A DNA stretch of 61,823 nt from CAYZHV01 sp046541355 (GCA_046541355.1 JBKHDM010000003.1:1-61823); one strand, 5' to 3'. Shown: positions 23,035 to 31,896, numbered from the stretch's first letter. Program-made: numbers and translations. The notes: generated from the letters alone by a model not told the origin.

Positions 23035-24549
23035 CTACCGGCCCCCCTCGAGGCGGGTTCGGCGAAAATCGTAGGTGTCGAGTTGCGGGTCCATAACAAA
23101 GCCCCCCACCTCCCGGCGCAGGCCGACGTACCGGTAAGGGGAGCCGACAAAGACAAACGGGACCTCCCGGGCCATTATTTCGAGGACCTCCCCGTAGAGT
23201 TCTCGCCTGCGATCCTCGTCGAACGTACGGCGAGCCTCGTTGATCAGCCGCGTCGCCTCCGGGTCCTCCCAGCCGACGTAGTTGTCCTCCCCGGCGAAGG
23301 GAGCGAGTCGTCCGTGGGGATCGAGCTTGCCCGTATGTCCGATGACGGTGAGGTCGTACTGCCCTCCCCTGAAGACCTCCGAGAGCCAGGAGGACCAGTC
23401 GACCAGCTGGATAGACACCTCGAGCCCCGCGGCCTCGAGCATCTCCTGATAGAGCTCCCCCGCCTTGACGTGGGGCTCGTAATTCTGGGGGAGCGTGAGA
23501 ACCAACTCCCGGGTCTCTCCGGCCGCCGCGATACGCTCCCGCGCCTCCGCGAGATCGTAGGGGTACATGTCGGTGTAGTCGACGTAGAACCGATTGGTCG
23601 GGTTCATGAAGGTGCCCACCGTCTCGCCACCGCTGTAGGCAAAATCCATTACCGCCTGCCGATCTACCGCGTGGGCGATCCCCTCCCGCAGACGCGGGTC
23701 ACTCAACGGGGAGCGGTCGGTGTTCATCGCCAGAACCATGACAAGAGATGAGGGCGCCTCATCCACCCGGGTTTGCGGATGCTGCCGGATCATCGAGAGC
23801 TCCGGCTCCACGATCAGATCAGCTACGTGAAGCTCACCACCCATCAGAGATTGCGCCTGTACCGCCCGCTCGGTAATGATGTTGAACCGTACCCCCTCGA
23901 GCCACGGCTCTCCCTCCTTCCAGTACGAATCGTTGCGCTCGAGTACCAGGGCGCTGTCACGATTCCACTCCACAAAGGAGAACGGACCGGTGCCGACCGG
24001 CTGAGCGCCGAAATCGTGGCCCGCCTCGATAAGATCTGCGGGCAGAATCGCGGACCATCCGGAAGCGAGGGTCGCCAGAAGCGGGGCGTGGGGCTCGGTA
24101 AGCTCGATGCGAAGGGTGTAGTCATCCTCGGCGACGACGTTCTCGATCAGCTCAAACTCCTGGGCGTTCGGGGAGCCGAAGGAGTCGTCGGTAACCCGGT
24201 TGAGGGTCGCAACAACATCCTCCGCGTCGAACCCTCTGCCGTGGTGAAACGTCACCCCCTCCCGGAGATCGAAACGCCAGACCCGTCCATCCTCGGACAC
24301 CTCGTAGGAGCGAGCGAGGGCGGGCACTATCTCCCCCTCCTCGTTCGGTTCCACCAGGGTGTCGTAGACGCTTCTCATTGTCTGAAAGGTCAGGGTTCCG
24401 GTGGTGCCCTGGGGGTCAAGGGTGTCCGGACTCCCGGAGAGTCCAACCTCGAGCAGCCGCGACCGCCCACCCTCCTCGTCGGCGCCGGCCGCGACGGCCG
24501 CCGAGAAAGGAAGTATCAGAAGCAGACCAACAGTCACCGCACGTTTCAT
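23035..24549 (-). CDS. ABC transporter substrate-binding protein, family 5 (DppA/OppA/NikA)
   Basis: The 504-residue periplasmic protein starts with a signal peptide (MKRAVTVGLLLILPFSAAVAAG). Family-5 marks include LDPQGTTGTLTFQTMRSVYDTLVE (in part), WRFDLREGVTFHHGRGFDAEDVVATL (in part), VGTGPFSFVEW and the closing domain up to YDFRRTRLEG. There is no lipobox Cys, so it is probably soluble in the periplasm. Ligand is likely an oligopeptide or a similar solute. It starts one base before the stop of the ATPase gene upstream and is followed by the second permease. Confidence 0.92.
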   Translation of the reverse strand: MKRAVTVGLLLILPFSAAVAAGADEEGGRSRLLEVGLSGSPDTLDPQGTTGTLTFQTMRSVYDTLVEPNEEGEIVPALARSYEVSEDGRVWRFDLREGVTFHHGRGFDAEDVVATLNRVTDDSFGSPNAQEFELIENVVAEDDYTLRIELTEPHAPLLATLASGWSAILPADLIEAGHDFGAQPVGTGPFSFVEWNRDSALVLERNDSYWKEGEPWLEGVRFNIITERAVQAQSLMGGELHVADLIVEPELSMIRQHPQTRVDEAPSSLVMVLAMNTDRSPLSDPRLREGIAHAVDRQAVMDFAYSGGETVGTFMNPTNRFYVDYTDMYPYDLAEARERIAAAGETRELVLTLPQNYEPHVKAGELYQEMLEAAGLEVSIQLVDWSSWLSEVFRGGQYDLTVIGHTGKLDPHGRLAPFAGEDNYVGWEDPEATRLINEARRTFDEDRRRELYGEVLEIMAREVPFVFVGSPYRYVGLRREVGGFVMDPQLDTYDFRRTRLEGGR

Positions 24550-25263
24550 CTAAGAGCCTCCTCTGTGCAGATGAGCGAAGAGTTTCCTTCCGTACCCGGA
24601 AGCTGGAGACCTCATGAGGGACTCCGCCTCTCCCTTCTCCACAATGACGCCGTCCTTCATGATCGCTATCCGGTCGGCGACGTGGGCGGCTACGTCGACG
24701 TCATGGGTGATAAAGAGTACCGATAAGTTCCGGGCGCGACGCTCCCCCTCGACGAGATCGAGGATCCGCGCCTGTACAGAAAGGTCGAGACTCGAGACTG
24801 GTTCGTCAAGGATAAGGATCGCGGGATTGACGGAAACCGCCCTTGCGAGGTTTATCCGCTGTAGCTGTCCGCCGGAAAAGGTTCGAGGAAACTCGTTTCG
24901 CCGGCCCGGATCGATTCCGACCTCCTTGAGCAGATCGACGACCCGGCCCTCCCGAACAGCGGGATCGAGCGCCTCCCCGACGCTCTCGAGGATTGTCCGC
25001 CGAGGGTTGAGGGCGCTGTGGGGATCCTGAAAGAGCATCTGGACGCCGAACTCGTGGACCCCCGCCCCTCGCAGGACCCGTCCGGCGTCCGGCGCCTCGA
25101 GTCCCGAAAGGACGCGACCGAGGGTGGACTTTCCCGACCCCGACTCGCCGAGGAGGGCCAATACCTCCCCGGGATAGAGGTCGATACTCACCCCCCGGAG
25201 CACCTGCCTGGAAAAGCCGTAGCTCTTGAACAGGAGGTCTCCCTTCAGAAGCGGCGCTCTCAC
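24550..25263 (-). CDS. ABC transporter ATPase, DppF/OppF type
   Basis: The GTG at 25263 is chosen because it overlaps the upstream stop (GTGA), has GGGAGG just before it and gives a normal N-terminus (237 residues). Walker A is LGESGSGKSTLG (about 38-49), the Q-loop is in MLFQDPHSALNP, the signature is FSGGQLQRI and Walker B/D-loop is LILDEPVSSLD; the H-loop is FITHD. This is the second of two nucleotide-binding subunits that power the importer. It lacks the C-terminal oligopeptide-specific extension found in many OppF proteins. Longer readings of the frame upstream overlap the preceding ATPase and are not supported. Confidence 0.9.
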   Translation of the reverse strand: MRAPLLKGDLLFKSYGFSRQVLRGVSIDLYPGEVLALLGESGSGKSTLGRVLSGLEAPDAGRVLRGAGVHEFGVQMLFQDPHSALNPRRTILESVGEALDPAVREGRVVDLLKEVGIDPGRRNEFPRTFSGGQLQRINLARAVSVNPAILILDEPVSSLDLSVQARILDLVEGERRARNLSVLFITHDVDVAAHVADRIAIMKDGVIVEKGEAESLMRSPASGYGRKLFAHLHRGGS

Positions 25264-26075
25264 CGTCCCTCCCCCCGCTCGAGGAGCGAGGCGCCGCGAC
25301 TCTCTATCCCCGGGGCTGAGCGCAGAAGTCTTCTGGTGTAGCTGCTCCGGGGATTGGACAGCAGCTGATCCACCCTGCCCTCCTCGAGCTTGATTCCGTC
25401 GAAAAGGACGAGCAGACGGTCTGCCACAGCTTCGAGGGCTCGCAGGTCGTGGGAGACGCAGACCACACCCATCGATCGTTCCGCCGCGAGGCGACGCAGG
25501 AGGGAGACTATCTCCAACCTGAGGGGAACGTCGAGGGCGCTGGTAGGCTCGTCTGCGAGAAGCAGCGAGGGGTTCCCCGTGAGGGCCATGGCGATCATGA
25601 GTCGCTGCCGCATCCCGCCGGAGAGCTGGTGAGGGTAGGACCGAAGAACTCGGTCCACCCCCGGGAGTCCCACCTCCCGGAAAATCCGACGACATCGGTC
25701 GGCGATCTGAGGCGCCTGGAGGCCGGGATAGTAGAGACGAACAAGCCGCTCTATCTGTGCTCCCGCCGTGCGGGACGGGTTGAGATAGCGCAGGGGCTCC
25801 TGAAAGATCATGGCGACCCTCCTTCCCCTTCGACTTCGAAGCTCCTCCTCCGTTAATCCGACGAGATCCTCCCCTAGCAGGCGAACCTCTCCGGAAAGGT
25901 GAAACTCCACCGGCAGAAGCCGCGGGATCGCCCGGAGAAGGGTGCTCTTCCCCGCACCGGACTCTCCGAGAACCCCGAGGATTTCACCGGAGTTCACCGC
26001 GAGATCGACGCCTTTGAGAATCTCCTTTCCCTTGACCGATACCAGGAGGTTCTCGACCCGCAGCAGTTCACTCAC
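25260..26075 (-). CDS. ABC transporter ATPase, DppD/OppD type
   Basis: The GTG at 26075 is preferred (271 residues) because family proteins begin close to LLRVENLLVSVKGKEILKGVDL; longer readings run into the permease gene. Motifs: Walker A LGESGAGKSTLL, Q-loop FQEPLRYLNPSRT, signature LSGGMRQRL, Walker B LLADEPTSALD, H-loop VSHDLRAL, and the C-terminal Opp-type segment with NPRSSYTRRLL. It overlaps the permease gene by 8 bases and the next ATPase by 4, indicating tight coupling of the importer's subunits. Confidence 0.9.
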   Translation of the reverse strand: MSELLRVENLLVSVKGKEILKGVDLAVNSGEILGVLGESGAGKSTLLRAIPRLLPVEFHLSGEVRLLGEDLVGLTEEELRSRRGRRVAMIFQEPLRYLNPSRTAGAQIERLVRLYYPGLQAPQIADRCRRIFREVGLPGVDRVLRSYPHQLSGGMRQRLMIAMALTGNPSLLLADEPTSALDVPLRLEIVSLLRRLAAERSMGVVCVSHDLRALEAVADRLLVLFDGIKLEEGRVDQLLSNPRSSYTRRLLRSAPGIESRGASLLERGEGR

Positions 26076-27036
26076 CCCTGCGGCTCCTCGGGTCGGCGAC
26101 GGTGTGGAGCATGTCCGCCGCCCGGTTGACCAGAACAAAGGTGAGAGCGATGAGGATGACGCAGCCCTGAACGACGGGAAAGTCCCGATTGAGAATCGCC
26201 GTGACCAGGAGACTTCCCACCCCGGGGAGGGAGAACAAGCTCTCCACGATAATCGCGCCTCCCAACAGATATCCCACCTGGAGCCCGGCGACGGTGATCA
26301 GCGGCGTCAGCGCGTTTCTGAGAACCTCGGTAAACAGAATCTCTCGGCGGGTGAGCCCCTGGGCCCGGGCGGTGACGACATACCCCTTCTCCATCTCCTC
26401 AACCACCGCCGAGCGGGTAATACGGGAGAGGACCGCGCCGTTTCCAAGGGCGAGGGAGAGACTCGGAAGGACAAAGTGAAGGGGTGTGCCGGTGCCGAAC
26501 ATCGGAAACAGGTCGAGGGACACCGCAAAGAGCAACAGGAGCAGGATCCCGAGGAGAAAGGGGGGAAGGGCTAAGGCGGCGTACTCGTACCCACTCACCA
26601 TCGAGCGTGCCGGACCGCCGGGACGGGAGCCGCCGAGAAGCCCGAGGGGCACGGCAATGAGCAGGGAGAGGACGAAACTGCTGCCCCCGAGGATAAATGT
26701 CACCGGCAGCCGTCGGGCGATAAGGGATGAGACCGCCGCATTGTCGAAAAAGGAGGTCCCGAAATCGAGGCGAGCAACTCCGGAAAGCCAGGAGAGGTAC
26801 TGTTCGAGGATCGGCTCGTCGGTGCCGAGGCGCTGCCGGATCGACTGAAGCCTCTCTGTCGGGGCGTCGGTACCGGCGATAACCGCCGCAGGATCCCCCG
26901 GGAGCACCCGGAGAATGAGAAAGACCGCTGTGGCCACGAGAAAGACCGTGAGAAACAGCTCGCCGAGACCTTTCAGTAGAGTCACGGGGGCAACGTATCC
27001 CGAAAACCCGCGACGGGACAAGAAGACGCCCAACAC
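26068..27036 (-). CDS. peptide/nickel ABC transporter permease, DppB/NikB type
   Basis: The first gene of the importer operon. The 322-residue reading includes about 20 extra N-terminal residues; a GTG further in (just before TLLKGLGELFLTVF) would also suit the family. Marks: VLPGDPAAVIAG after the first helix, the periplasmic LGTDEPILEQYLSWL, the EAA-like coupling loop VVTARAQGLTRREILFTEVLRNAL (in part) and GGAIIVESLFSLPGVGSLLVTAI (in part). About six membrane helices. A sigma-54-type promoter and enhancer-like boxes lie in the AT-rich stretch upstream. Confidence 0.9.
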   Translation of the reverse strand: MLGVFLSRRGFSGYVAPVTLLKGLGELFLTVFLVATAVFLILRVLPGDPAAVIAGTDAPTERLQSIRQRLGTDEPILEQYLSWLSGVARLDFGTSFFDNAAVSSLIARRLPVTFILGGSSFVLSLLIAVPLGLLGGSRPGGPARSMVSGYEYAALALPPFLLGILLLLLFAVSLDLFPMFGTGTPLHFVLPSLSLALGNGAVLSRITRSAVVEEMEKGYVVTARAQGLTRREILFTEVLRNALTPLITVAGLQVGYLLGGAIIVESLFSLPGVGSLLVTAILNRDFPVVQGCVILIALTFVLVNRAADMLHTVADPRSRRGE

Positions 27037-27128
27037 CGGGAGGAAGCGCTGTGTCGGTGCCGGGCGCCTGAATCTGAAGAAGGTTTTTACATGCGATTTT
27101 TACATCGCTTCTTAATTACCCTCTATTA

Positions 27129-27144
27129 AGCAGATACCGTGCCA
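27129..27144 (-). promoter_or_regulatory. sigma-54 promoter of the ABC importer operon
   Basis: On the minus strand TGGCAC (27144-27139), five bases, then CTGCT (27133-27129) fit the -24/-12 consensus TGGCAC-N5-TTGCW with one mismatch, and the GG/GC pair spacing is exact. Transcription would start near 27117, about 80 bases before the permease start. The gene immediately upstream encodes a sigma-54 activator, which supports the call. Confidence 0.7.
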
Positions 27145-27169
27145 AACCGTGACAGTTTACGTACGTCCT

Positions 27170-27186
27170 TATAGCACAACAAGTTA
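27170..27186. promoter_or_regulatory. enhancer-like box, proximal copy
   Basis: TATAGCACAACAAGTTA is a near-copy of the box at 27267; both fit TATAGYAYAACRWGTTA (13 of 17 identical). Its centre is about 60 bases upstream of the predicted sigma-54 start site. It is partly dyad-symmetric, as expected for a Fis-type HTH dimer. Confidence 0.5.
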
Positions 27187-27221
27187 TATCGAAGGTACCG
27201 GAGTCGGTCGGGAAGATGTTT

Positions 27222-27238
27222 TTATGCATACCGCATAA
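27222..27238. promoter_or_regulatory. dyad between the two enhancer-like boxes
   Basis: TTATGC (27222-27227) and GCATAA (27233-27238) form a perfect 6-5-6 dyad of different sequence from the flanking boxes. A binding site for another factor, such as IHF/HU-assisted or a specific regulator, is possible. Confidence 0.3.
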
Positions 27239-27266
27239 CGGAAAAAGAATATTGTGTCTAAATGCT

Positions 27267-27283
27267 TATAGTATAACGTGTTA
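27267..27283. promoter_or_regulatory. enhancer-like box, distal copy
   Basis: TATAGTATAACGTGTTA, 97 bases (about nine helical turns) from the proximal box and about 158 upstream of the predicted start. The core TAGTA-N2-ACGT-N2-TACTA is dyad-symmetric. Spacing by whole turns suits cooperative activator binding. Confidence 0.5.
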
Positions 27284-27321
27284 CTAAATATGCACCATGA
27301 GGGACAATGCAGAATGCATGG

Positions 27322-28719
27322 CTAGCCTTCCCTCCTCCTCTTAAGCCAGCGACTCAAGGTGGACTGGGATACCCCGAGTAGCCGCGCCGCCTCGCTCTGG
27401 TTCTCATTGGCGTGCCGGAGGGCGAGGGTGTAGAAGTGCTCCTCCACCTCCGCCATCGTCGGAAAGGTGCCTGAGTAGGAGATCCGCTCCCCCGACTCCG
27501 TCACCCCGGAGCTCCCGCCCCGATCGGAGTCGACGTAGCGGCTGAGATAACCGATGTCGAGCTCCCCCGTCGGCGAGCGGCTCACGAGGTCGAAGGCGAG
27601 GGCCTGGAGCTCCCGGACGTTTCCCGGGAAGCTGTAGCTCTTGAGCATTGCTCCGGCGCGCTTCGGGATCCGTGGCACCGGCCGGGAGAGCTCATCGGCG
27701 GCCTGGGCGACAAAATGGTCCAAAAGGAGCTGGACGTCCTCCGGGCGTTCCCGTAACGGGGGAATATCGATGTGATGGCTCAGGAGCCGGTAGTAGAGGT
27801 CCCGCCGGAATCGGCCGTCCTCCTGCCGGGCGACAATGTCGGCGTTCGTGGCAGCCACCACCCGCACCCGGGCGGTGGCGGGTTCGTCGGAGCCGAGGGG
27901 GTAGTAGTCACCCTCCTGGAGCAGGCGCAGGAGCTTGAGCTGAGACGCCTGCTCGAGGTCGCCGATTTCGTCCAGAAAGAGGGTGCCTTCGGTGGCCCGC
28001 TCGATCAGTCCGCTCCGGTCGCTGTCCGCTCCGGTAAAGGCTCCCCGCCTGTGTCCGAAGAGGGTGTCCGAAAACATCGTGTCGTCGAGACCCGCCACGT
28101 TTACCGGCACGAACCGTCCCTTACGGCCGCTTGCGTCGTGGACGGCCCGGGCGACAAGCTCCTTGCCGGTTCCGCTCTCCCCTGTAACGAGGACCGCCTT
28201 GGGACTGTTGGCGATCTGCTCGATGTAACTGAAGATCCGCCCCATGTGATCGCTTCTGGTCACGATAGAGCGAAAGAGCTCGGGGTTCTGGACACCGACC
28301 TCCGGCCGCTCCGCCGAGAGGATGTCGATCCGTGTCTCGAGGTCCCGGATCCTGAGGGCGGTACTCACCGCGTTTGTGAGACGATTGCGGTCGATCGGCT
28401 TGGTGAGAAAATCGAAGGCACCGATCTTCATGCAGCCTACCGCGGTCTCCAGGCTGTCCTCGACGGTGAGAACGATGGTAGGGATCTCCGGGTGCTCTCG
28501 GGTGAGTTCCTCGAGGATCTCCTGGCCCGAGATGTGGGGCATGAACAGATCGAGAAGAACCACCGATATTCGCTTCTTCCGGATCATCGGCAGCGCCTCC
28601 CGACTGTCGAGGCAGGTGGTGATGTGATCGAACCCGCTTCCCTCGAGTACCACTCGGCACATCTCGGCGGCGGTCTCGTCATCATCGATAATCAGTATGT
28701 TCGGTCTTTCTGAGCCCAT
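27322..28719 (-). CDS. NtrC-family sigma-54 response regulator
   Basis: The ATG at 28719 (465 residues) has AAAGGA upstream and gives a normal receiver start (NILIIDDDE). Domains: receiver with Asp57 (VLLDLFMPHISG) and Lys in TKPIDRN, AAA+ domain with Walker A GESGTGKE, the sigma-54 contact loop GAFTGAD, Walker B LFLDEIGDL and sensor/R-finger regions, and a C-terminal Fis-type HTH (SEAARLLGVSQSTLSRWLKRR in part). It would activate sigma-54 promoters after phosphorylation. The importer operon starts just downstream with such a promoter. Its sensor kinase is not in the window. Confidence 0.93.
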   Translation of the reverse strand: MGSERPNILIIDDDETAAEMCRVVLEGSGFDHITTCLDSREALPMIRKKRISVVLLDLFMPHISGQEILEELTREHPEIPTIVLTVEDSLETAVGCMKIGAFDFLTKPIDRNRLTNAVSTALRIRDLETRIDILSAERPEVGVQNPELFRSIVTRSDHMGRIFSYIEQIANSPKAVLVTGESGTGKELVARAVHDASGRKGRFVPVNVAGLDDTMFSDTLFGHRRGAFTGADSDRSGLIERATEGTLFLDEIGDLEQASQLKLLRLLQEGDYYPLGSDEPATARVRVVAATNADIVARQEDGRFRRDLYYRLLSHHIDIPPLRERPEDVQLLLDHFVAQAADELSRPVPRIPKRAGAMLKSYSFPGNVRELQALAFDLVSRSPTGELDIGYLSRYVDSDRGGSSGVTESGERISYSGTFPTMAEVEEHFYTLALRHANENQSEAARLLGVSQSTLSRWLKRRREG

Positions 28720-28773
28720 CTTTTCCTTTAGTATCGCTTGGCGCTCGTAACGGCAACAAGTACCCTTTTGCAG

Positions 28774-30207
28774 GTGGCAGACCATAGTGTAAACGAAAAA
28801 CAGCGTGAGCGGGTGCGGGTCCTCAAGGAGAGCGACAACAGGAAGGGCGGGTACATCCTCTACTGGATGCACGCCTCACCCCGGAGCCGGACCAACCACG
28901 CCCTGGAGTTCGCGATTCACCTTGCAAACCGGGAGGGGGTGCCCCTCCTCTCTGCCTTTGCCCTGACCGACGAGTTTCCCGAGGCGAACCTCCGTCACTA
29001 CTGGTTCCTCGCGCAGGGGCTCGCCGAGCTCATCGAGGAGCTCGAGGAGCGGGGCATCGGCTTTCTGCTGCTCAAAGGGCACCCTCCGGCGGCGGCGGCG
29101 TATCTCGCCGCGGAGGCTAAAGCGGTAGTGGTGGACACCGGTTACCTCAAGGTGCAGCGCCGGTGGCGCCGGGAGCTTCTCGATCGCCTCGATAAACGGG
29201 TCTACGCTGTCGAGGCGAACGTTGTGGTCCCGGTTGAGACGGCGAGCGAGAAGGAGCAGTACTCCGCCGCCACCTTGCGCCCGAGGATCAACCGCCACCT
29301 CCACCGCTTTCTCAAACCGATCGATGAGCTCGACCTCGAGAGGGAGAGCAGCGCAAGCGAAAAGCTTGCCCCGGAGCTGCCGGGAACCGTCGAGACCGGG
29401 GGCAAAACGTGGGAGATTACGCGCTTCGACCGTGTCGGCCTCGAGAGTCCGGAGAGGCTGATGGAGGTGCTCAGCGGCCTCGACGGGAGTGTCCGCCCGG
29501 TCGACTGGATCCGGGGCGGCACACGGGAGGCGGAAAAGCGCCTCGAGAGCTTTATCCGGGATCGCCTCGACGACTACCCCGAGGCACGAAACGACCCATC
29601 CCTCGAGGGGCAGTCGAACCTGAGCCCCTATCTCCACTTCGGCCAGATCTCTCCGGTCCGGATCGCCCTGGCGGTACAGGAGGCCGGGGGGGAGGGCGTC
29701 GGCGCATACCTCGAGGAGCTTATAGTCCGCCGGGAGCTGAGCATGAACTTCTGCCGTTACAACGATAACTACGACAGCTACGACGCTCTCCCGGAGTGGG
29801 CGCGAAAGAGCCTCTCCGAACACCTCTCAGACCGGAGAGCAGTGGTCTACGACCTCGAAACCCTGGAGGCAGGCAGGACCGACGACCCGTACTGGAACGC
29901 ATCGCAGCTCGAGATGGTACAGAGCGGGAAAATGCACGGCTACATGCGGATGTACTGGGGCAAGAAGATCCTCGAGTGGAGCGAGAGCCCCCGGGACGCC
30001 TTTGCCAACGCCCTCTACCTCAATAACAAGTACGAGCTCGATGGTCGGGACCCGAACGGCTTTACCGGCGTCGCCTGGTGCTTTGGAAAGCACGACCGGG
30101 GCTGGCCGGAGCGACAGGTCTTCGGAAAGGTCCGGTACATGAACGCAAACGGCCTGAGACGGAAGTTCAAGGGGATAGACGCGTACGTGGAGAGGTGGAG
30201 CTCCTGA
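28774..30207 (+). CDS. class II CPD photolyase
   Basis: This FAD enzyme repairs cyclobutane pyrimidine dimers with light. Class II marks are YILYWMHASPRSRTNHALEFA (in part) near the N-terminus, FALTDEFPEA, NLSPYLHFGQIS, WNASQLEMVQSGKMHGYMRMYW (in part) and LDGRDPNGFTGVAWCFGKHDRGW (in part) in the FAD pocket. The start is uncertain; no Shine-Dalgarno is present. GTG at 28774 (477 residues) is chosen by comparison with family N-termini; TTG at 28738 or 28768 is possible. It diverges from the sigma-54 regulator with about 55 bases between. It suggests an organism exposed to sunlight. Confidence 0.93.
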   Translation: MADHSVNEKQRERVRVLKESDNRKGGYILYWMHASPRSRTNHALEFAIHLANREGVPLLSAFALTDEFPEANLRHYWFLAQGLAELIEELEERGIGFLLLKGHPPAAAAYLAAEAKAVVVDTGYLKVQRRWRRELLDRLDKRVYAVEANVVVPVETASEKEQYSAATLRPRINRHLHRFLKPIDELDLERESSASEKLAPELPGTVETGGKTWEITRFDRVGLESPERLMEVLSGLDGSVRPVDWIRGGTREAEKRLESFIRDRLDDYPEARNDPSLEGQSNLSPYLHFGQISPVRIALAVQEAGGEGVGAYLEELIVRRELSMNFCRYNDNYDSYDALPEWARKSLSEHLSDRRAVVYDLETLEAGRTDDPYWNASQLEMVQSGKMHGYMRMYWGKKILEWSESPRDAFANALYLNNKYELDGRDPNGFTGVAWCFGKHDRGWPERQVFGKVRYMNANGLRRKFKGIDAYVERWSS

Positions 30208-30261
30208 GGAGCCCCGGCCTCTGCCTGCGGCCGGCACGCCGCGGGGGGTGGAGCCGGAGCG

Positions 30262-31896
30262 TCAGAGTGTCTGTCGGCTGTGGGCGTGGTAGTGGCTGTC
30301 CCGCTCCTGCTGTACTTCCTGACTCGCGAGGTAGTCGTCGAAACGCATGATCCGGTCGATCACCCCCTCCGGGGTAAACTCGATGATCCTGTTGGCCACG
30401 GTGTCCACAAACTGGTGGTCCCGGGAGTGAAAGAGGACGACTTCGGAAAAATCGATGAGACCGTTGTTCAAGGCTGTGATCGCCTCGAGGTCGAGATGGT
30501 TTGTCGGCTCGTCTAAAACCAGGACATTCGCTCCCGACAGCATCATCTTCGACAGCATACAGCGCACCCGCTCTCCCCCGGAGAGCACCCTGACGCTCTT
30601 GGTCGCCTCCTCCCCGCTAAAGAGCATCCTCCCGAGAAAGCCGCGGACATAGGTTTCGTCGGGATCGCTCGAGTACTGCTTTAACCAGTCGATAATGGAT
30701 AGGTCCTCCTCGAAGTAACGACTGTTGTCCCGGAAAAAGAAGGAGGGCTTGATCGTGACACCCCAGTCGATGCTCCCTGCGTCAGGTTTCTCATTGCCCG
30801 CGAGAAGCTCGAAGAAGAGCGCCTTCTTCTGGTTCATCGGACCGACAAAGGCGATCCGTTCACCCTGCTCGACGGTAAAGTCGAAGTTATCGAAGACCCT
30901 CGCCCCATCGACGCTCTTGGTAAGACCCTTCACCTCGAGGACCACCTTACCGCACTCACGCTCCGGCTTGAAGCTGACGTAGGGAAAGCGCCTCGAGGTA
31001 ACCGGCATATCCTCCATGGTAAGCTGATCGAGGAGCTTCTTCCGGCTCGTCGCCTGCTTCGACTTTGCGGCGTTCGAGGCAAAACGTTGGATAAACGCCT
31101 TGAGCTCCGCCGCCCGCTCCTCGGACCGCTTCTTCTGATCCTTCATCTGCTTCTGCATCAGGGAGCTCGCCTGGTACCAGAAGTCGTAGTTACCGACGTA
31201 CATCCGGATCTTCCCAAAGTCGATATCACAAATGTGGGTGCAGATGGTGTTGAGAAAGTGCCGGTCGTGGGAGACGACGATGACAATGTTTGGAAACTTG
31301 AGCAGGAAATCCTCGAGCCAGTTGATCGACTCGAGGTCGAGGCCGTTGGTCGGCTCGTCGAGGAGGAGAATGTCGGGATTGCCGAAGAGCGCCTGGGCGA
31401 GAAGCACCCGAAGGCGGTCCCCTCCGTCAAGATCGGCCATTTTCTGCTCAAAGAGCTTCTCCTCGACCCCGAGACCTGAGAGGAGCCGGCCCGCCTCGGC
31501 CTCCGCCTCCCATCCCCCGATTTCCGCAAAGTCGCCCTCGAGCTGGGACGCCTTGAGGCCGTCCTCCTCGGTGAACTCCTCCTTCTCGTAAATCGCCTCC
31601 CGCTCCTTCATAACCGAGTAGAGCTTTTCGTAGCCCATGTAGACGGTCTCGAGGACGGAGTACTCGTCAAAGGTGTGCTGGTCCTGCCGGAGCATCGCCA
31701 TGCGCTCGCCCTTGCCGATGGTCACACTCCCGGCGTCCTGCTCGATCTCGCCGGAAAGCACCTTGATGAAGGTGGATTTTCCCGCCCCGTTGGCGCCGAT
31801 GACGCCGTAACAGTTACCGGGCGTAAACTTGAGATCCACATCCTTGAAGAGCACTCTGTTTCCAAAGGAGAGCTTGAGATCCTGTACGGTAATCAT
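30262..31896 (-). CDS. ABC-F family ATPase (YbiT/YkpA-like)
   Basis: The 544-residue soluble protein has two nucleotide-binding domains joined by a charged linker (about 245-305, QKQMKDQKKRSEERAAELK), the plan of ribosome-associated ABC-F translation factors. NBD1 has Walker A GANGAGKS, Walker B DEPTNGLD and H-loop SHDRH, but its signature is LDGGD. NBD2 has signature LSGGE and DEPTNHLD, but its Walker A reads GPMNQKKA and its H-loop SRDHQ. The two degenerate elements (NBD1 signature, NBD2 Walker A) belong to the same composite ATP site, so one site may not hydrolyse ATP. There are no membrane helices. It is convergent with the photolyase gene. Confidence 0.9.
   Translation of the reverse strand: MITVQDLKLSFGNRVLFKDVDLKFTPGNCYGVIGANGAGKSTFIKVLSGEIEQDAGSVTIGKGERMAMLRQDQHTFDEYSVLETVYMGYEKLYSVMKEREAIYEKEEFTEEDGLKASQLEGDFAEIGGWEAEAEAGRLLSGLGVEEKLFEQKMADLDGGDRLRVLLAQALFGNPDILLLDEPTNGLDLESINWLEDFLLKFPNIVIVVSHDRHFLNTICTHICDIDFGKIRMYVGNYDFWYQASSLMQKQMKDQKKRSEERAAELKAFIQRFASNAAKSKQATSRKKLLDQLTMEDMPVTSRRFPYVSFKPERECGKVVLEVKGLTKSVDGARVFDNFDFTVEQGERIAFVGPMNQKKALFFELLAGNEKPDAGSIDWGVTIKPSFFFRDNSRYFEEDLSIIDWLKQYSSDPDETYVRGFLGRMLFSGEEATKSVRVLSGGERVRCMLSKMMLSGANVLVLDEPTNHLDLEAITALNNGLIDFSEVVLFHSRDHQFVDTVANRIIEFTPEGVIDRIMRFDDYLASQEVQQERDSHYHAHSRQTL

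Noticed and set aside
24550..25695. A longer DppF-type ATPase starting at 25695 (381 codons)
   Set aside because: The extra 144 residues are Arg/Pro/Ser-rich and overlap the preceding ATPase gene; the GTG at 25263 has a ribosome site and a GTGA coupling.
30214..30234. CCGGCC/GGCCGG hairpin between the photolyase and ABC-F genes as a terminator
   Set aside because: No T run follows on either strand; in such G+C-rich DNA short stems like this are common.
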